Of a stretch of DNA of 64,000 nt, positions 10,369 through 22,610 are shown in pieces. Below the pieces are notes generated by a model. The model ran no database searches and was not told where the DNA came from. It was given only the letters and a program-made list of their open reading frames with translations. Each line of letters opens with the position of its first letter. Positions within the stretch are counted from its first letter, which is position 1. Both the position numbers and the translations under genes were made by a program. Source of the DNA: Plantago ovata (lineage: Eukaryota; Streptophyta; Magnoliopsida; Lamiales; Plantaginaceae); the NCBI GenBank assembly GCA_028274465.1, contig CM051458.1, forward strand, positions 39,470,744 to 39,534,743, in the 5' to 3' direction.

Positions 10369-11630
10369 TGATGAATGTGTATTTTACACTTTCATTTGAG
10401 TCTTTTTCACCTATTTTATCTATCCTCTATGTTAATTTAGCTATATTTTAGTGCATTTTATTAGAATAGTGTCACGTTTCCCTTTAGTTTTTATTTTACA
10501 GGTTTTGGTTGAAAAACGAGGTTTTCCGGGCAATTATATTGAAGTAGACAAGGAATTGGTGTTCCAGAAGCCTAATTGGAGTATCTGAAAGATTCCGGAT
10601 AGGATTTGAAGTCTATGGACCGAATCTGGATGCTAGAAGGTCACTAGAAGGCAGAAACCGAGTCCGAAAAGGGGAAGAAATCCAAAAACGCGTCGAAAAT
10701 GCCTTCCGGGCCGAAAAACACTCCTGGGCGAGTCGCCCGGGACGTGGGGCGAATCGCCCCACACCAGGCGAATCGCCGGTGTGTGGGGCCCTTCGCCCCA
10801 CACAATTCGAAGCCTATATATGGTTGCTCAGTTTTTCTCCGTTTTTCATATTTTTCCAGACCTTTTTTCTCACCTTTCTCTGTAGTTTTAGGTAGGAATT
10901 TCCCAAAGCCTATTCTGGGGGTTCTTAGCTTAGGAGATACTTTTTCTTAGCAGTTTGGAGCTTGTAAGATCGCGATTCTTTGGAGATTGACAACCTTCGG
11001 TAACATTGTATCTTACAGTTTTTCTACTTATTTTTATATATCTTTCATCATGTTTCATTCATTCGTGGTATGATTTCTGTTGATTGCATGACAACTATGA
11101 GTAGATAAACTTCTCGTTGGTGATAGTATGTGATTTCATAGCGAAGGGTTAATAATTATGCTAATGGCTATATCGCGCATTATACCTAGAGTTATTGCTT
11201 TATTTCTTTGATCTATCTAAATCTCTATCTTTGTATTGTTGAATAATTATTGAACACGATTGGACAATTCATTGATCTTTTGATCTATCTAAATCTATAT
11301 CTTCGTAGTGTTGAATAATTACAACAGGACAACTCATCGATCAAAGATCTCTATGCAAAACCGGGGAATTTATGCATGATTATTAACCTGCTATGCTTTG
11401 AATGACCATACTATCACCAATCTCCATTATCTGTTAAGAAAAACCTTTGCTAAGTCGTCTGCTAATTTATATTTTTAAGTTCAGTTAGATAAAGCTAGTT
11501 ATAGTCCTTAGAGATCGACACTCGAGGTTATTCTACTGCTACACTACGGTTTTCGTTGTAGTTGTGAATTGCCTTTGCCTAAATACAAATTTATTTGATT
11601 AATTGGAACCCGACAATACCCGTTTCATCA
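10369..11630 (+). repeat. ATH-2 5' LTR (1262 bp)
   Basis: It begins TGATGAATGTGTATTTTAC and ends GTTTCATCA just before the PBS. U3 contains a palindrome array (about 10720-10803) ending a dozen bases before the TATA-like CTATATATGG (10814-10823). The downstream R-U5 part contains repeated TCTATATCTTCGTAGTGTTG-like blocks (about 11220-11340). It differs from the 3' LTR by a few percent by eye, so the insertion is fairly recent. Confidence 0.93.
10720..10803. promoter_or_regulatory. GC-rich palindrome array upstream of the TATA box
   Basis: Consecutive inverted repeats of the type GGGCGA-N-TCGCCC lie in tandem: GGGCGAGTCGCCC, GGGGCGAATCGCCCC, GGCGAATCGCC and a final GTGTGGGGCCCTTCGCCCCAC. Each is a near-perfect palindrome of 11-15 bp. 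Similar arrays occur in the other Athila-type LTRs (about 1556-1632, 8298-8352, 28825-28883, 44410-44452, 60420-60503), always next to the TATA box. They could bind a dimeric factor or form hairpins; the function is not known. Confidence 0.7.
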
Positions 11631-11633
11631 AAT

Positions 11634-11651
11634 TGGCGTCGTTGCCGGGGA
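11634..11651 (+). other. ATH-2 primer-binding site (tRNA-Asp type)
   Basis: TGGCGTCGTTGCCGGGGA starts three bases after the LTR. It differs by one base from the Athila-type tRNA-Asp PBS TGGCGCCGTTGCCGGGGA. The following leader up to about 11762 is nearly the same in ATH-1 and ATH-3 and then diverges completely. Confidence 0.9.
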
Positions 11652-11859
11652 CCATACTCCTTTTTTCTGTTTAATTTGTTTATATTTTCAGCATTCAATT
11701 CCTAGTTCTAAGTAGATTTTAGTTTTCCTATTTAATCTCTCTCTGATACTCCTTTCCTAGTCTTAGTAGTATTCGATTTCTAGAAATTTTCTAGATCTTA
11801 GAGATTTCTAACGAGGCAAATTTTCAGTTTTGAGTTACTCCTGTTCCAGATTTCTAGGT

Positions 11860-14800
11860 ATGACAACCTTAAAAGCTCGCTTGACACCTACGTTCTCGCA
11901 AGTCAAGAAAGGGTTAGCTATATACTTGGAAGAAGAGTTATCGGGGTATGAGGTAACAAGTTCTATAGTGAGAAGGATACCGAGGTTCGAAGATGGAGTG
12001 GGGATGAATCCGTTAAGCTTCATCAGGTCCTATGAAGAGGAAATAGCAGAAGTTCCAGCAAAGGGGTTCACCGAGGATCAATTATGCAGGAAATTATTTC
12101 CTTTTGCTTTGGGATATGAACCGAGGATTTGGATAGCAAGGTTAGCACCAGGATCACTGAGGACCTGGAGCCAAGTGGTACAGGAGTTCTTGGCACGTTT
12201 CATGCCTTACCATGAGACGATTGCACTGCGGAATCGGATCGAACACTTCAAGCAAGGATAATACGAGCGGTTCTGTGACACCTATGAACGTTTTGAGCTG
12301 TATAAATGTGAGTGCCCCCACCACCGTTTCGACGACGGAGAGCTGATTTGGTTTTTTATTGGAGGACTACGTGATGAAGTTAGGCTTCAAGTGGATGGGA
12401 TGTGTGGAGGGTTAGAAGAATGTACAGTTGAAGAGGCAGAGAAGGTCTTTCAAAAGTACGCCAATGGATCCGCACAATCCGAGAAGATATTGTCGAGTGA
12501 AGTCACCAACATATATTCAAATCCGGGCATAACTGACGGGTTATACGAAGGATATTCTGAAGACGAAGACATCAGTGAGGAGGAGGAACTTGCGTTTTAC
12601 GTAGGAATTAAAGCCATTGAGAGTGATTTCGAGATAGCACACGCAGGGCAAGCTGAGAACAATCTTCGCATCGAAAAGGCTTTTGAAGCGGTCGAAGTAA
12701 CTGAGCAACTTATCAAGGAGCTTAGCCTGTTGAACTGCGAAAGGTGCGGCAAAGCAGTTGAAGACACCCCCCTGGAAGTAGTGGGCGAAGCACCCGAGAT
12801 AGTGGGCGCATCGCCTCCCAACTCCAGGGAATTGGACGACCCCAGTTCCCCAGATATGACACCTGAAACTGATCCCGAGCCACTTCCAGCTGTTACTACC
12901 GAGGAGAATGAGTGCGAAGAGGTGAATCTACTACTCCGTGGAGGCAAGATGACCAAAATTCCTAACTTCGTGCGTCCTAAACGGGTTGAATCTACTGGGA
13001 CCGAAAATACATGACCAAGCACGGAACAAGATGTTAGCGAAAGTTCCAAAGAACCTCAAGAAGTTCCGGGAAGGAATGATGAACCAAGACCATCTGTGGA
13101 AGACATAGGTGGTGACAAAGTCGAGGTAGGAACTCCTATGCCAGTGGAACTTCACAAATCTTCTAATCCATATGTGCCACCAAAGCCGCATGTACCATTC
13201 CCAAGTCGGATCAAGCCAGCCAAGAAGGATATTCAAGAATCACCCCTACTCCAACGCCTCTCAAAAGTGGAAGTCAATGTGCCTCTCTTGGAGTTAATCC
13301 AAAACATTCCAACTTATACAAAATTCTTTCGTGAGATCAAGAACAAAAGGGTTACTTCAGGAAAGGAAGTGAATGGGGTTGAAACGGTCAACTCAATTGC
13401 CGGATTGCCCGTGAAGAAAAATGATCCTGGAAGTTTTATCATCGACATCGCCTTAGGGAATGGACGAACTACGAAGGCAATGCTTGACTTAGGAGCTAGC
13501 ATTAACTTAATGCCCTACTCGGTATACAAGGCCCTGGATCTCGGAGAATTGACACCAACGGATATGGTCGTCCAAATGGCAGACCAAAGTGTGAAGAGGC
13601 CGGTCGGGATAATAGAAGACATCCTTGTGAAGGTGGACAAATTGATAATCCCAGCTGATTTTGTAGTAATGAAGTCTGCAGACGAGGGAAAGAGCCATAT
13701 TCGTGAGCACATAGTACTACTTGGGAGACCATTCATGGCGACTACCAACACGTGCCTTGAACTTAAGGGCAAGAAAATAACCATGGAGGTAATGGGCGAG
13801 AAGATTGAGTTGGTAGGATGTAGCATCGGGGATAAGGAAGTCGCGGAAGAGTTAAATTTTGTCGATTGCCATGACTCCGTGATTTCCAAATTTCATCATT
13901 ACCATGATAATTGTGAACCGCTTGAGGAGTCACTAACCATGCAAACTGAGACGTGCTACATGACCGAAGAAGCAAGGGAACTAGTTGAAATAATGGATAG
14001 CACCCTAGAAATTCCCGCAGGAGAGGAGGTACTTGAACCTTTAGATGAAGAAGAGGAAGAAAGTAGGTTTCCTGAAGAGCCTAGCTTAGAAGTGAAACCA
14101 CTTCCTACGCACCTCAAGTATGTGTACTTAGGAGAAAATCAGAAGAAGCCTGTAATTGTCTCCTCGCATCTCTCCAACGATGAAGAAAGTAAGCTGATTG
14201 AAGTATTGAAAGAAAATTTTGCAGCTATAGGATGGGGGATCAGTGATATCAAAGGAATTAGCCCTACACGGTGTGTGCACAACATCACCCTAGAACAAGA
14301 CGCCAAACCCGTTAGCCAACCTCAGCGAAGGATAAATCCGGCCATGCAAGAGGTGGTAAAGAAAGAAGTGATCAAGTTGCTAGATGCCGATATGATTTAC
14401 CCCATTCCTGATAGTCGATGGGTGAGCCCGGTACATGTAGTCCCTAAGAAATCAGGAGTCACGGTGGAAGAGAATGAGAAGGGAGAGTTGGTACCGGTTA
14501 GGAAGACCACTGGATCGCGGATGTGCATTGACTATAGAAGATTAAATGCCACCACTAAGAAAGACCACTTCCCTTTACCATTTATAGATGACATGCTAAA
14601 CCGCCTTGCGGGGCGGAAGTTTTATTGTTTTCTTGATGGTTTATCAGGTTTCTACCAGATTCCGATTGCACCGGAGGATCAGGAGAAGACGACATTCACT
14701 TGCCCATTCGGAACATTTGCCTATAGGAGGATGCCATTTGGACTATGCAACGCTCCCGCCACTTTTCAAAGGTGCATGCTTTCTGTTTTCTCTGACATGG

Positions 14801-16357
14801 TAACTAAATTTGTTGAAATTTTCATGGATGATTTTTCCCTTTTTGGTGTTTCGTTTGATGAATGCTTGCAAAGATTAGATCTTGTTTTGAAAAGGTGCAT
14901 TGAATGCAATTTGACCTTAAGCTGGGATAAGACTCATTACATGGTTAGAGAAGGCATTGTTCTAGAACAGGTAGTTTCTGAAAGAGGTATTGAGGTAGAC
15001 AAGGCTAAGATCGAAATCATTGAAAAACTTCCCCCACCTACTTGTGTGAAAGAATTGCAATCTTTTCTTGGGCATGTAGGATTTCATAGGAGGTTTATTA
15101 AACATTTTTCGAAAATTGCTAAACCTTTAAGTAGCTTGCTTGCAAAAGATGTGGTTTTCCATTTCTCTAATGATTGCTTAGTTGCTTTTAATACCCTTAA
15201 GGAAAAGCTTGTTTCTGCTCCCATTGTTGTGCCGCCTGATTGGAATCTTCCTTTTAAGATTATATGTGATGCTTCGAATTTTGCTATGGGTGCTGTTTTA
15301 TGCCAAAAAGTTGATAAGCAGTATCGTGTGATTTATTATGTTAGTAAGACTCTAGACTCTGCGCAAGTTAATTATACAACTACTAAAAAGGAATTTTTAG
15401 CTGTTGTCTTTGCTTTACAAAAGTTTAGGTCTTATTTAATTGGCCATCCTGTGAATGTCCATACTGATCATGCTGCTTTGAGACATTTGATAGCTAAGCA
15501 AGATTCTAAGGCTAGGTTAATCCGTTGGGTCCTTTTGCTGCATGACTTTGATTTAACCATAGTGGATAGAGCTGGTAGGGAGAATTTAGTAGCCGATCAT
15601 TTGTCTAGAATACCTAATATCCCTGTTGATTCGATACCCATCAATGAGGACCTCCCGGATGAGCACTTAATGAAGGCTGATGAAGAGCCATGGTATGCTG
15701 ATATTGTAAACTATTTAGATATGAATGTTTGCCCCACTAACTTTTCAGCCTCAGACAAGAGAGCCCTTGCCAAGCGTTGCAGGACTTACATATGGGATGA
15801 TCCGCATCTATTCAAAGAAGGAGCTGATGGGATTCTAAGGAGATGCGTGCCACAAGAAGAGCAACAAAGTGTGTTGAGTCATTGTCATGAGCTTAATTCT
15901 GGGGGACACTATAGTGGCTTGAAAACAGCTCGCAAGGTACTGCAATCAGGATTTTTCTGGCCAAAAATATATCGTGATGCTCGAAGTTTTGTGAAGAATT
16001 GTGACCCATGCCAAGGAGGAGGTAATATTGGCAAGAAAGACGAAATGCCCCTTCAAGGGAATCTAGTGGTAGAACCTTTCGATGTATGGGGTATTGATTT
16101 CATGGGACCATTTCCATCAAGTGGAGGCTATGTATACATTCTTGTTGCAGTGGATTATGTGACTAAATGGGTGGAGGCAATTCCTACAAAAACAAATGAC
16201 GGCGCGGTTATGAAGTTCTTGAAGGAGGTAATATTCTCTAGATTTGGGTGCCCAAGGACAATCATCAGTGATGGAGGGTCACACTTCGTCATTAGAACGT
16301 TTGCCTCCCTGCTTAAGAGATACAGTGTCCACCATAGTGTCGCTACACCATATCACC
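11860..16357 (+). pseudogene. gag-pol: ATH-2 gag-pol: gag, protease, RT, RNase H, integrase N-terminal part
   Basis: One reading frame throughout, with ATG at 11860 (MTTLKARLTPTF). In-frame stops at 12259-12261 and 13012-13014 interrupt it. Gag has RTWSQVVQEFLARFMP and a degraded CPHH motif and shows no full CCHC knuckle, only CERCG near 12738. The protease has the Athila-style DLGASINLMP (13486 on) and LLGRPFMAT. RT has CIDYRRLN, MPFGLCNAPATFQRCM and FMDDFSLFG (14821-14847). RNase H has ICDASNFAMGAVL and HTDHAALRHL. Integrase has an HHCC finger (HCHELNSGGH, CDPCQ), DFMGPF and SDGGSHF with the first two catalytic Asp. ANG-1 then interrupts after PYH, before the catalytic Glu at about 26318. 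The order RT-RNase H-integrase is Ty3/Gypsy. Confidence 0.93.
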
Positions 16358-18465
16358 TGTAAGAAAATACGGTCAGAGTTACCCCTAGGGTACGCAGCGG
16401 AATTTAAAAAAAAAAATCTTAACATACAGGTTAATTGATTATGTATATGCCGTATATATTTAAACACGTCAATTAGAAGACTAACCTTACTTCCAAAGCA
16501 ACTTCCAAGTCTTCGTAATAATCCGGTGTATCTTCTCCTTGGTCGAAGTCGTAGATATCTGCAATACTTTGATTATCTGCAAGACAATAAAAGTTAGTTT
16601 CCAGCTCCTAGAACCTCAACCTTGGTATCCACGGATGAACAGCCTATCGGAAAGAATGCTAGGATATTCTTTGTGTGACCAAGAAGATGGGGCAGCGATT
16701 CCTCCGGCAGGTGGCGCGCGCGTGTGACTTATAGAGGAGGGGAGAGTTTTTATTTTCTCTAAGAAAACTGGGTAGAATAATTCTCTAAGAATTTGATTCT
16801 TCAACTGTGTGAAAATCTATGTCAAAAGCTCTATAATAGTCTAATATATATAGTAGTCAATAGAAGCCTAAAGCATAAGCAATTAGACTTCATAAAGGAA
16901 TAAGAATCTAATTCTTATCGCACTAGGAAACCAATTTCAAGTCTAGATTCATTCCCAATCAAATTAAAACTCAATCAGGAAAATCTAACTTATCCCTTAG
17001 ACTTCTAATAGAGGAAGGAGTCGAACTCCTTCCCCTACTCCATCTCGCGCGCGCGCGCGCGTGTCCTAAGGGTGTTAGGTGGGTCCCGATTTTGGGACCC
17101 ACTTATAGTTCTAAGGCAATTCAAACTCCAAGTAGAATTTGCCCATGTGCATATGTTAATTCTAAATTAACATATCCTTTCAAATCAAACCTCTATTATA
17201 TTTCCAAAATATAATCTTTAATTGTATTTACATAAAATACAATTAATTAGCCAATTCAATTAATAATTCCAAATAATTAATTGAGCCACCAAATATTATA
17301 ATTAATCCCAAATCAATTATAATCCATCAATCACAATTAATTCCAAATTAATTGCGATTCCATCTTCAAGGATATTCTGATAGGCTGAATCACCACATAG
17401 TGTGACCCATAGGGCCTCATCGTATTTAGCAAGTCCTAGACTAGGCAACATGGAATTCCTAGACGGTTCCATTTGCAATATTAATACATGAGGACGTTTG
17501 AGAGGTTTCTCAAAGCTAACCCTTTCGTTGCGAAGTCTGTTGCACTCAACTCGGCGATGGTAACGTCCCTTCATCTGACTTGCTCGAATGTATCTAGGAT
17601 CGATGAAGTGTCTATCCGAATAATACATCCACGGGCGTCTTCAGTGAGTTGCATGGTGAATCCAATATCTATTATGACCATCATAATAATATTGATACGC
17701 TGGCCAGCGTTTTTACCATCACAACTATGAATGACTATGAGCAGTGCTCTCCTGTGCTACACGTGAGAGATGAATCCTTCACAGAATCACTTATCATCCC
17801 CATTTGTATGTAGCCATAATCCTGGATCGTGTCTTAGGTCAACTGCTTATTCAGAGCTGACATCGACGGGTCCACCAAGGATATGGGGCAACAAATGTGA
17901 TGATAAAGTCCTGTAAGTCCAAAGGACGACTGGCATCACTTCGACAACTCACCGGTTCCCATAGACACTTCGGTGTAGAGTATACATCGATGGGAGTGTC
18001 CGGTGGGTACTTCCATTGTTCGATAAAGCTTCTTCGAACAACTATGCGTAGTTATGGGAACGTTTCTCGATTGTCCAACAATCCGTTCCGTGGCCGTGGG
18101 ATCGGCTCACACTTGCTCCAACAAGTATAACCTCCACGCATACTAGTCTTGTCTGGTTCATTCAGACCCCCACATCCGAGATGAACCTCGACTAGGGAGA
18201 GTTTGGGATAGATGATAACTCACATAGCTCCACTATCTGTGTGATCGGTCATCTATCCGAGGGGACATGTTTAATATCAATACAGACAGTAATAAAGATA
18301 TGACATGCTGCAGCCTCGTGTAATATAAATATGAAAGCGATACTCAATAGTAAAATGCATCAAACATATATTATATTACGTTGACCTGTGTAATAGTACA
18401 TATATGCCATCTATAAGGGCACCATGCCCTTAGTAAGGACTGTCTCTAGGACATATACACTATCA
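16358..18465 (-). repeat. ANG-1 3' LTR (2108 bp)
   Basis: Minus-strand LTR running from TGATAGTGTATATGTCC (18465) to TTTTCTTACA (16358). It holds a (CG)n tract (about 17045-17062), a GTGGGTCCC/GGGACCCAC inverted repeat (17082-17102), a train of six hairpins (17151-17358), and TATATATAG near 16845-16855. The insertion joins exactly to ATH-2 at 16357. Confidence 0.93.
17151..17358. repeat. Train of six AT-rich hairpins in the Angela-like LTR
   Basis: Six inverted repeats follow each other with 3-5-nt loops, three of them perfect: ATATGTTAATT/AATTAACATAT (17151-17175), ATTATATTT/AAATATAAT (17195-17215) and TAATTGTATTT/AAATACAATTA (17219-17245). Three more, each with one mismatch, lie at about 17257-17284, 17296-17322 and 17329-17358, the last with 14-bp arms. 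Several loops are CCA or TCCAA. The same train is present in the other full LTRs (24986-25194, 33068-33292, 54300-54522); the solo LTR has lost part of it. Confidence 0.75.
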
Positions 18466-18478
18466 ATCTCCCACTTGG
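18466..18478 (-). other. ANG-1 polypurine tract
   Basis: On the minus strand CCAAGTGGGAGAT lies directly before the 3' LTR start TGATAGTG. The same purine run stands at 53196-53208 before the ANG-2 3' LTR (AAAGTGGGAGAT). It serves as primer for plus-strand DNA synthesis in the family. Confidence 0.85.
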
Positions 18479-18479
18479 A

Positions 18480-21400
18480 CTAGAGCCAGTCACCTTTATG
18501 CCTAATGCCCAGATTAGCATAATGTCTTAAGTGGACTTCCACTGATAAGACCTTGGTGAAAGGATCTGCCACGTTGTCCGTGGTAGAGACACGTTCTATA
18601 CTAACTTCTCCTCTATCTATAATCTCACGTATAACGTGATATTTTCTAAGTACATGTACGTTCTTGTTTGTAGATCTAGGCTCCTTAGCTTGAGCGACGG
18701 CGCCCGTATCTAGGAGCAGGAACAACCCTCAATTCCTTCAAGAACTCTGAAATCCAGACAGCTTCTTTCGAAGCTTCTGATCCAGCAATGTACTCGGCTT
18801 TCTGTGGATGAGTCAGCAATCGTGGCTTGCTTAGAACTCTTCCAACAGATAGCTCCTCCGTTCAATTTGAATACGTATCCTGTCTGTGACTCAAAGTCAT
18901 CAGGATCTGATTCAAATCCAGCGTCGACATAACCAGACATCTTTAATTCTGGTTCTCCACCAAACACCAAGAACATTTCCTTACTCCGTCGAAGGTACTT
19001 AAGAATGTTCTTTACAGCAGTCCAGTGAGGTACTCCTGGATTCCGTTGGTGTCGACAAGTGACACTAAGCGCATATGCCACATCGGGCCTTGTGCAATTC
19101 ATTGCATATATTATAGACCCTACTGCCGAAGCATAGGGAACACGACTCATTGCTTTTCTTTCTTCATCAGTTTTAGGACCATCCTTAACTGATAAGACAA
19201 TCCCATGCCTAGCTGGGAGAAAGCCTCTCTGTGAGTCGTCCATCTTATAACGATTCAGTATTTTGTCGATGTAGGTGGACTGTGTCAATCCTAACATCCT
19301 CTTGGATCTATCGCTATAGATCTTGATCCCTAGGATGTTCACCCAAGTCCTTCATTGAGAAGGTACTTGATAACCAAACTTTAGTCTCTTCTAGCATAGA
19401 GACATTGTTTCCCATGATCAAAATGTCATCAACATAGATGATCATGAAAACCACTCCCTTGTCCTTGTGCCTAGTGTAGACACAGGGATCTTCCTTGCTT
19501 CTGATGAAGTCAAACTATTTGACAGCTTCATCAAAGCGGATATTCCAGCTCCTAGACGCTTGCTTTAGCCTATAGATGGATCTCTGTAATTTACATACAG
19601 CAGTCGGCCTGGTTTTACTAATAAAACCTTCCGGCTGTACCATAAAGACCTCTTCCTCAAGGTTGCCATTGAGGAAGACAGTCTTTACATCCATCTGCCA
19701 GATCTCATAATCATAGTAGGCAGCTATTGCAAGTAGAATTCGAATGGACTTCAATTTTGCTATCGGTGAAAAGGTTTCATCGTAATCGATGCCATACCTT
19801 TGCGTGTAGCCTTTCGCCACAAGCCTAGCTTTGTGCGTTTGTACCTTGCCATCGGCATCTGTCTTTCGTTTAAAGATCCATTTGCACCCAATAGGTCTAA
19901 CCTCTTGGGGCAAGTCTACCAAGTTCCAAACATGGTTCAGGTACATGGAGTCCATCTCCAGTTCCATGGCCTCTTGCCATTTGTCTGAGTCAATATCAAT
20001 TATTGCCTCTTTGTAGGTCTCGGGATCTTCCCGATCTGATAAGCCGACATCAAGTTAACTGATGTCTTATATCATAAGGCTTTTCTCCTGAGGTCCTTTT
20101 AGGATCCTCTTCGACCTACGGAGCTCGACATGTTCTGGTGCTTTTCTTTTCTGGCTTCGTGTAACACGAACATTATCAGTGGGCACTGATGCAGCTGGTC
20201 GCGCCCCGCGACCATGTTCCCTAGCGGGAGACTGCTCTTGTGCAACTTGTTGCACAGTTTGATTGACAACGGGTTCTATTGGTGTGGTTTCTAGTGTTGA
20301 TCTAATCACAGGACTCCCACTGACTATGACATGCCTAGCAAGTGTCATATCATTACCCTTGTCTGCTTCGAAAGCTCCCACTGAACTTGAGTCCAAATCA
20401 GAAGATTTAGAGAACTCATGTTCGCGCGTGTCAAAGTCTTGAATTTCTTCAAGTTCTATCATGTCATCTATCCTCTCTTCCTCGAGGTATTCTGCTTCTA
20501 AAAACTTAACGTTTCTAGATACTATCACCTAGTGATCTTCAGCATGATAGAATTCATAGCCTCTCGTCTAACGAGGATAGCCTATGAAATATACTTTGAC
20601 ACCCTTGGCATCTAACTTATCAGTGAGCATCAGTTTGACTATCGCAAGACAGCCCCAAGGTCTAAGATAGCCCAGTGAGGGCTTCTTTCCCTTCCATAAC
20701 TCATAAGGAGTTTTCTCCACTGATTTAGATGGTACACGGTTCAGAATGTAGATTGCAGTTTGTAGTGCATATCCCCATAGATGTTTTGGAAGAGTCGAGA
20801 ACCCAATCATTGATCTCACCATGTCTAACAGGGTTCGATTCCTTCTCTCAGACACACCATTTAACTGTGGTGTTCTAGGAAGAGTCCATTGCGATTGAAT
20901 TCCATTTTCCTTCAAGTAGTCGATAAATTCTTCACTAAGGCATTCACCTCCTCGATCTGATCGAAGAGTGACTATCCTTAGGTTCAATTCATTCTCGACC
21001 TCATTCCTAAACTCCTTGAATTTCCCAAAGGTCTCGGATTTATTCGTCATAAGATAAATATATCCATACCTTGAGAAATCGTCAGTAAAGGTAACGAAGT
21101 AAGGATAACCCCCACACGTATGGACTTTAAAAGGTCCACATACATCGGTATGTATGAGCTCTAAGCAGCGAGTGGCACGAACACCTTGTCCAACAAAAGG
21201 TTTGTTCGTCATCTTACCCTTAACACATGATTCGCATGTACCATATGATTCAAAATCAAATGGTTCTAAGTAGTCCAACTTCCTTAGTCTTTGAATCCGT
21301 GTTTCATTGATATGGCCTAGCCAACAATGCCATAGATAAGATGGATTATTCTTCCTACTTGAAGACGGTTGTCTGTTATGTATTTGAAATAAAGATAGAC

Positions 21401-22610
21401 TACTTTGCAAAATATATAAACCATTCACTAAGCAAGCCTTTCCATAATACTGGTCATTTAATGAAAAATAACAAGCATTAGGAAAAACCCAAATTGTCCA
21501 ACAATGGAATGGAAATAATATTTCTGACAATGGATGGAACAAAATAAACGTTATCAAGTTCTAAACATTGTCCTGATGGTAAATCTATCTTGCAGTGTCC
21601 AACGCGTTTGGCTTCAACTGGATTGTTGTTCCCAACATGCAAGTTGATTTCACCTTACTTGACTAGCATGTGTTCAATGGCCCCTTGCACATTATTATAA
21701 ATGTGCGAGCCACAGGCTGTATCTAATACCCAACCATTGGAGTCAAAAGTAGTCATGTTCATTTCAATAACAAACATACCTGAGCTAGAAGTCGGTGGCT
21801 TCTTAGCTTGATCTGCCCTCAGCTTAGGGCAATCTTTCTTCCAATGTCCTTTCTGGTTACAGAAATGACATTCATCTGTGCGTACCGTTCCGCTTCTCTT
21901 GAACTTCCTTTTCTGGTTCAGACGCTTAGGCTTATCACTCGAAGTGTTAGCCTTGGCTCCCGACTTTCCCTTACCCATAGTACCTTTGTTTCTCGGGTTT
22001 CGGTTAGACGGTTGCCCAACAAACATGATCGACTTTTCCTTCTTAGGAGGAGTTTGATCATGTCTTCAGCAGATTATGGAGTTCGAGCAGTGTTACGTCC
22101 TTCGCATTCATGGTGGTTAACGATGAACTACGAATACGAGCTCGACAATGATTGAAGGACAAAGATCACCATGATCTTATTCTCATCTTGAGAACATGTT
22201 CAGACATGTTCCCTCCTTCATTGAGCTTGCATCTGTGTATCTCTTTGATCAAATCAAATTCAACACTTCTAGTTGTCGTCTCAAAGAGCGACTCAAGATG
22301 CTTTAGCATCTCATACGGCAACATGCTATCATGTTGTCTCTGCAGCTCATTGCTCATTGCCGCCAACATAATACACTGCGCGTATCTAGCATCCTCATGA
22401 TGCTTATCAGACCTTGCCTTGTTGGCTTGATTCCAAATCAGCAACTTGATCGGCAGTCTGATTCTCGGGACACACGGGATTAGCCTCGTCCAAGACGTAC
22501 TCAATCCTTTCGTACCTCAGCACCAAACATATATTCCTGATCCAATCTAGGAAGTTTGGTCCGGTTAAAATTTGCTTCTCCAAGACAGCACGGAGCGAGA
22601 TACTCGCCAT
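18480..22610 (-). pseudogene. gag-pol: ANG-1 gag-pol (Copia order), many small lesions
   Basis: Gag starts with ATG at 22610 (MASISLRAVLEKQ); an upstream in-frame TTG is not a likely start. Gag has a complete CCHC knuckle [14 protein letters not shown] (about 21850-21890). The protease box is [10 protein letters not shown]. Integrase has [30 protein letters not shown] and [14 protein letters not shown] includes GCKWIFKRKTDADGK, MDVKTVFLNG and YVDDILIMGN. RNase H ends KGDWL at 18480. Lesions compared with ANG-2: a +1 shift near 22430, a stop at about 21653, a 14-nt deletion near 21505, a TAG after GYPR (about 20572, shared with ANG-2), a stop near 19516, an 8-nt deletion near 19340 and a roughly 20-nt deletion near 18712 that removes an RNase H active-site Asp (YCDNT). 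Confidence 0.88.

Noticed and set aside
10613..10950. Small frames inside Athila-like LTRs such as 10613-10801, 10699-10950, 44286-44651 and 60415-60705
   Set aside because: They read through palindromes and promoter sequence, occur on both strands and are not kept between copies.
13096..16362. Endogenous pararetrovirus (caulimovirid) as source of the RT region
   Set aside because: Integrase follows RNase H, true LTRs, PBS and target duplications are present, and there is no movement or coat protein; it is Ty3/Gypsy Athila-type.
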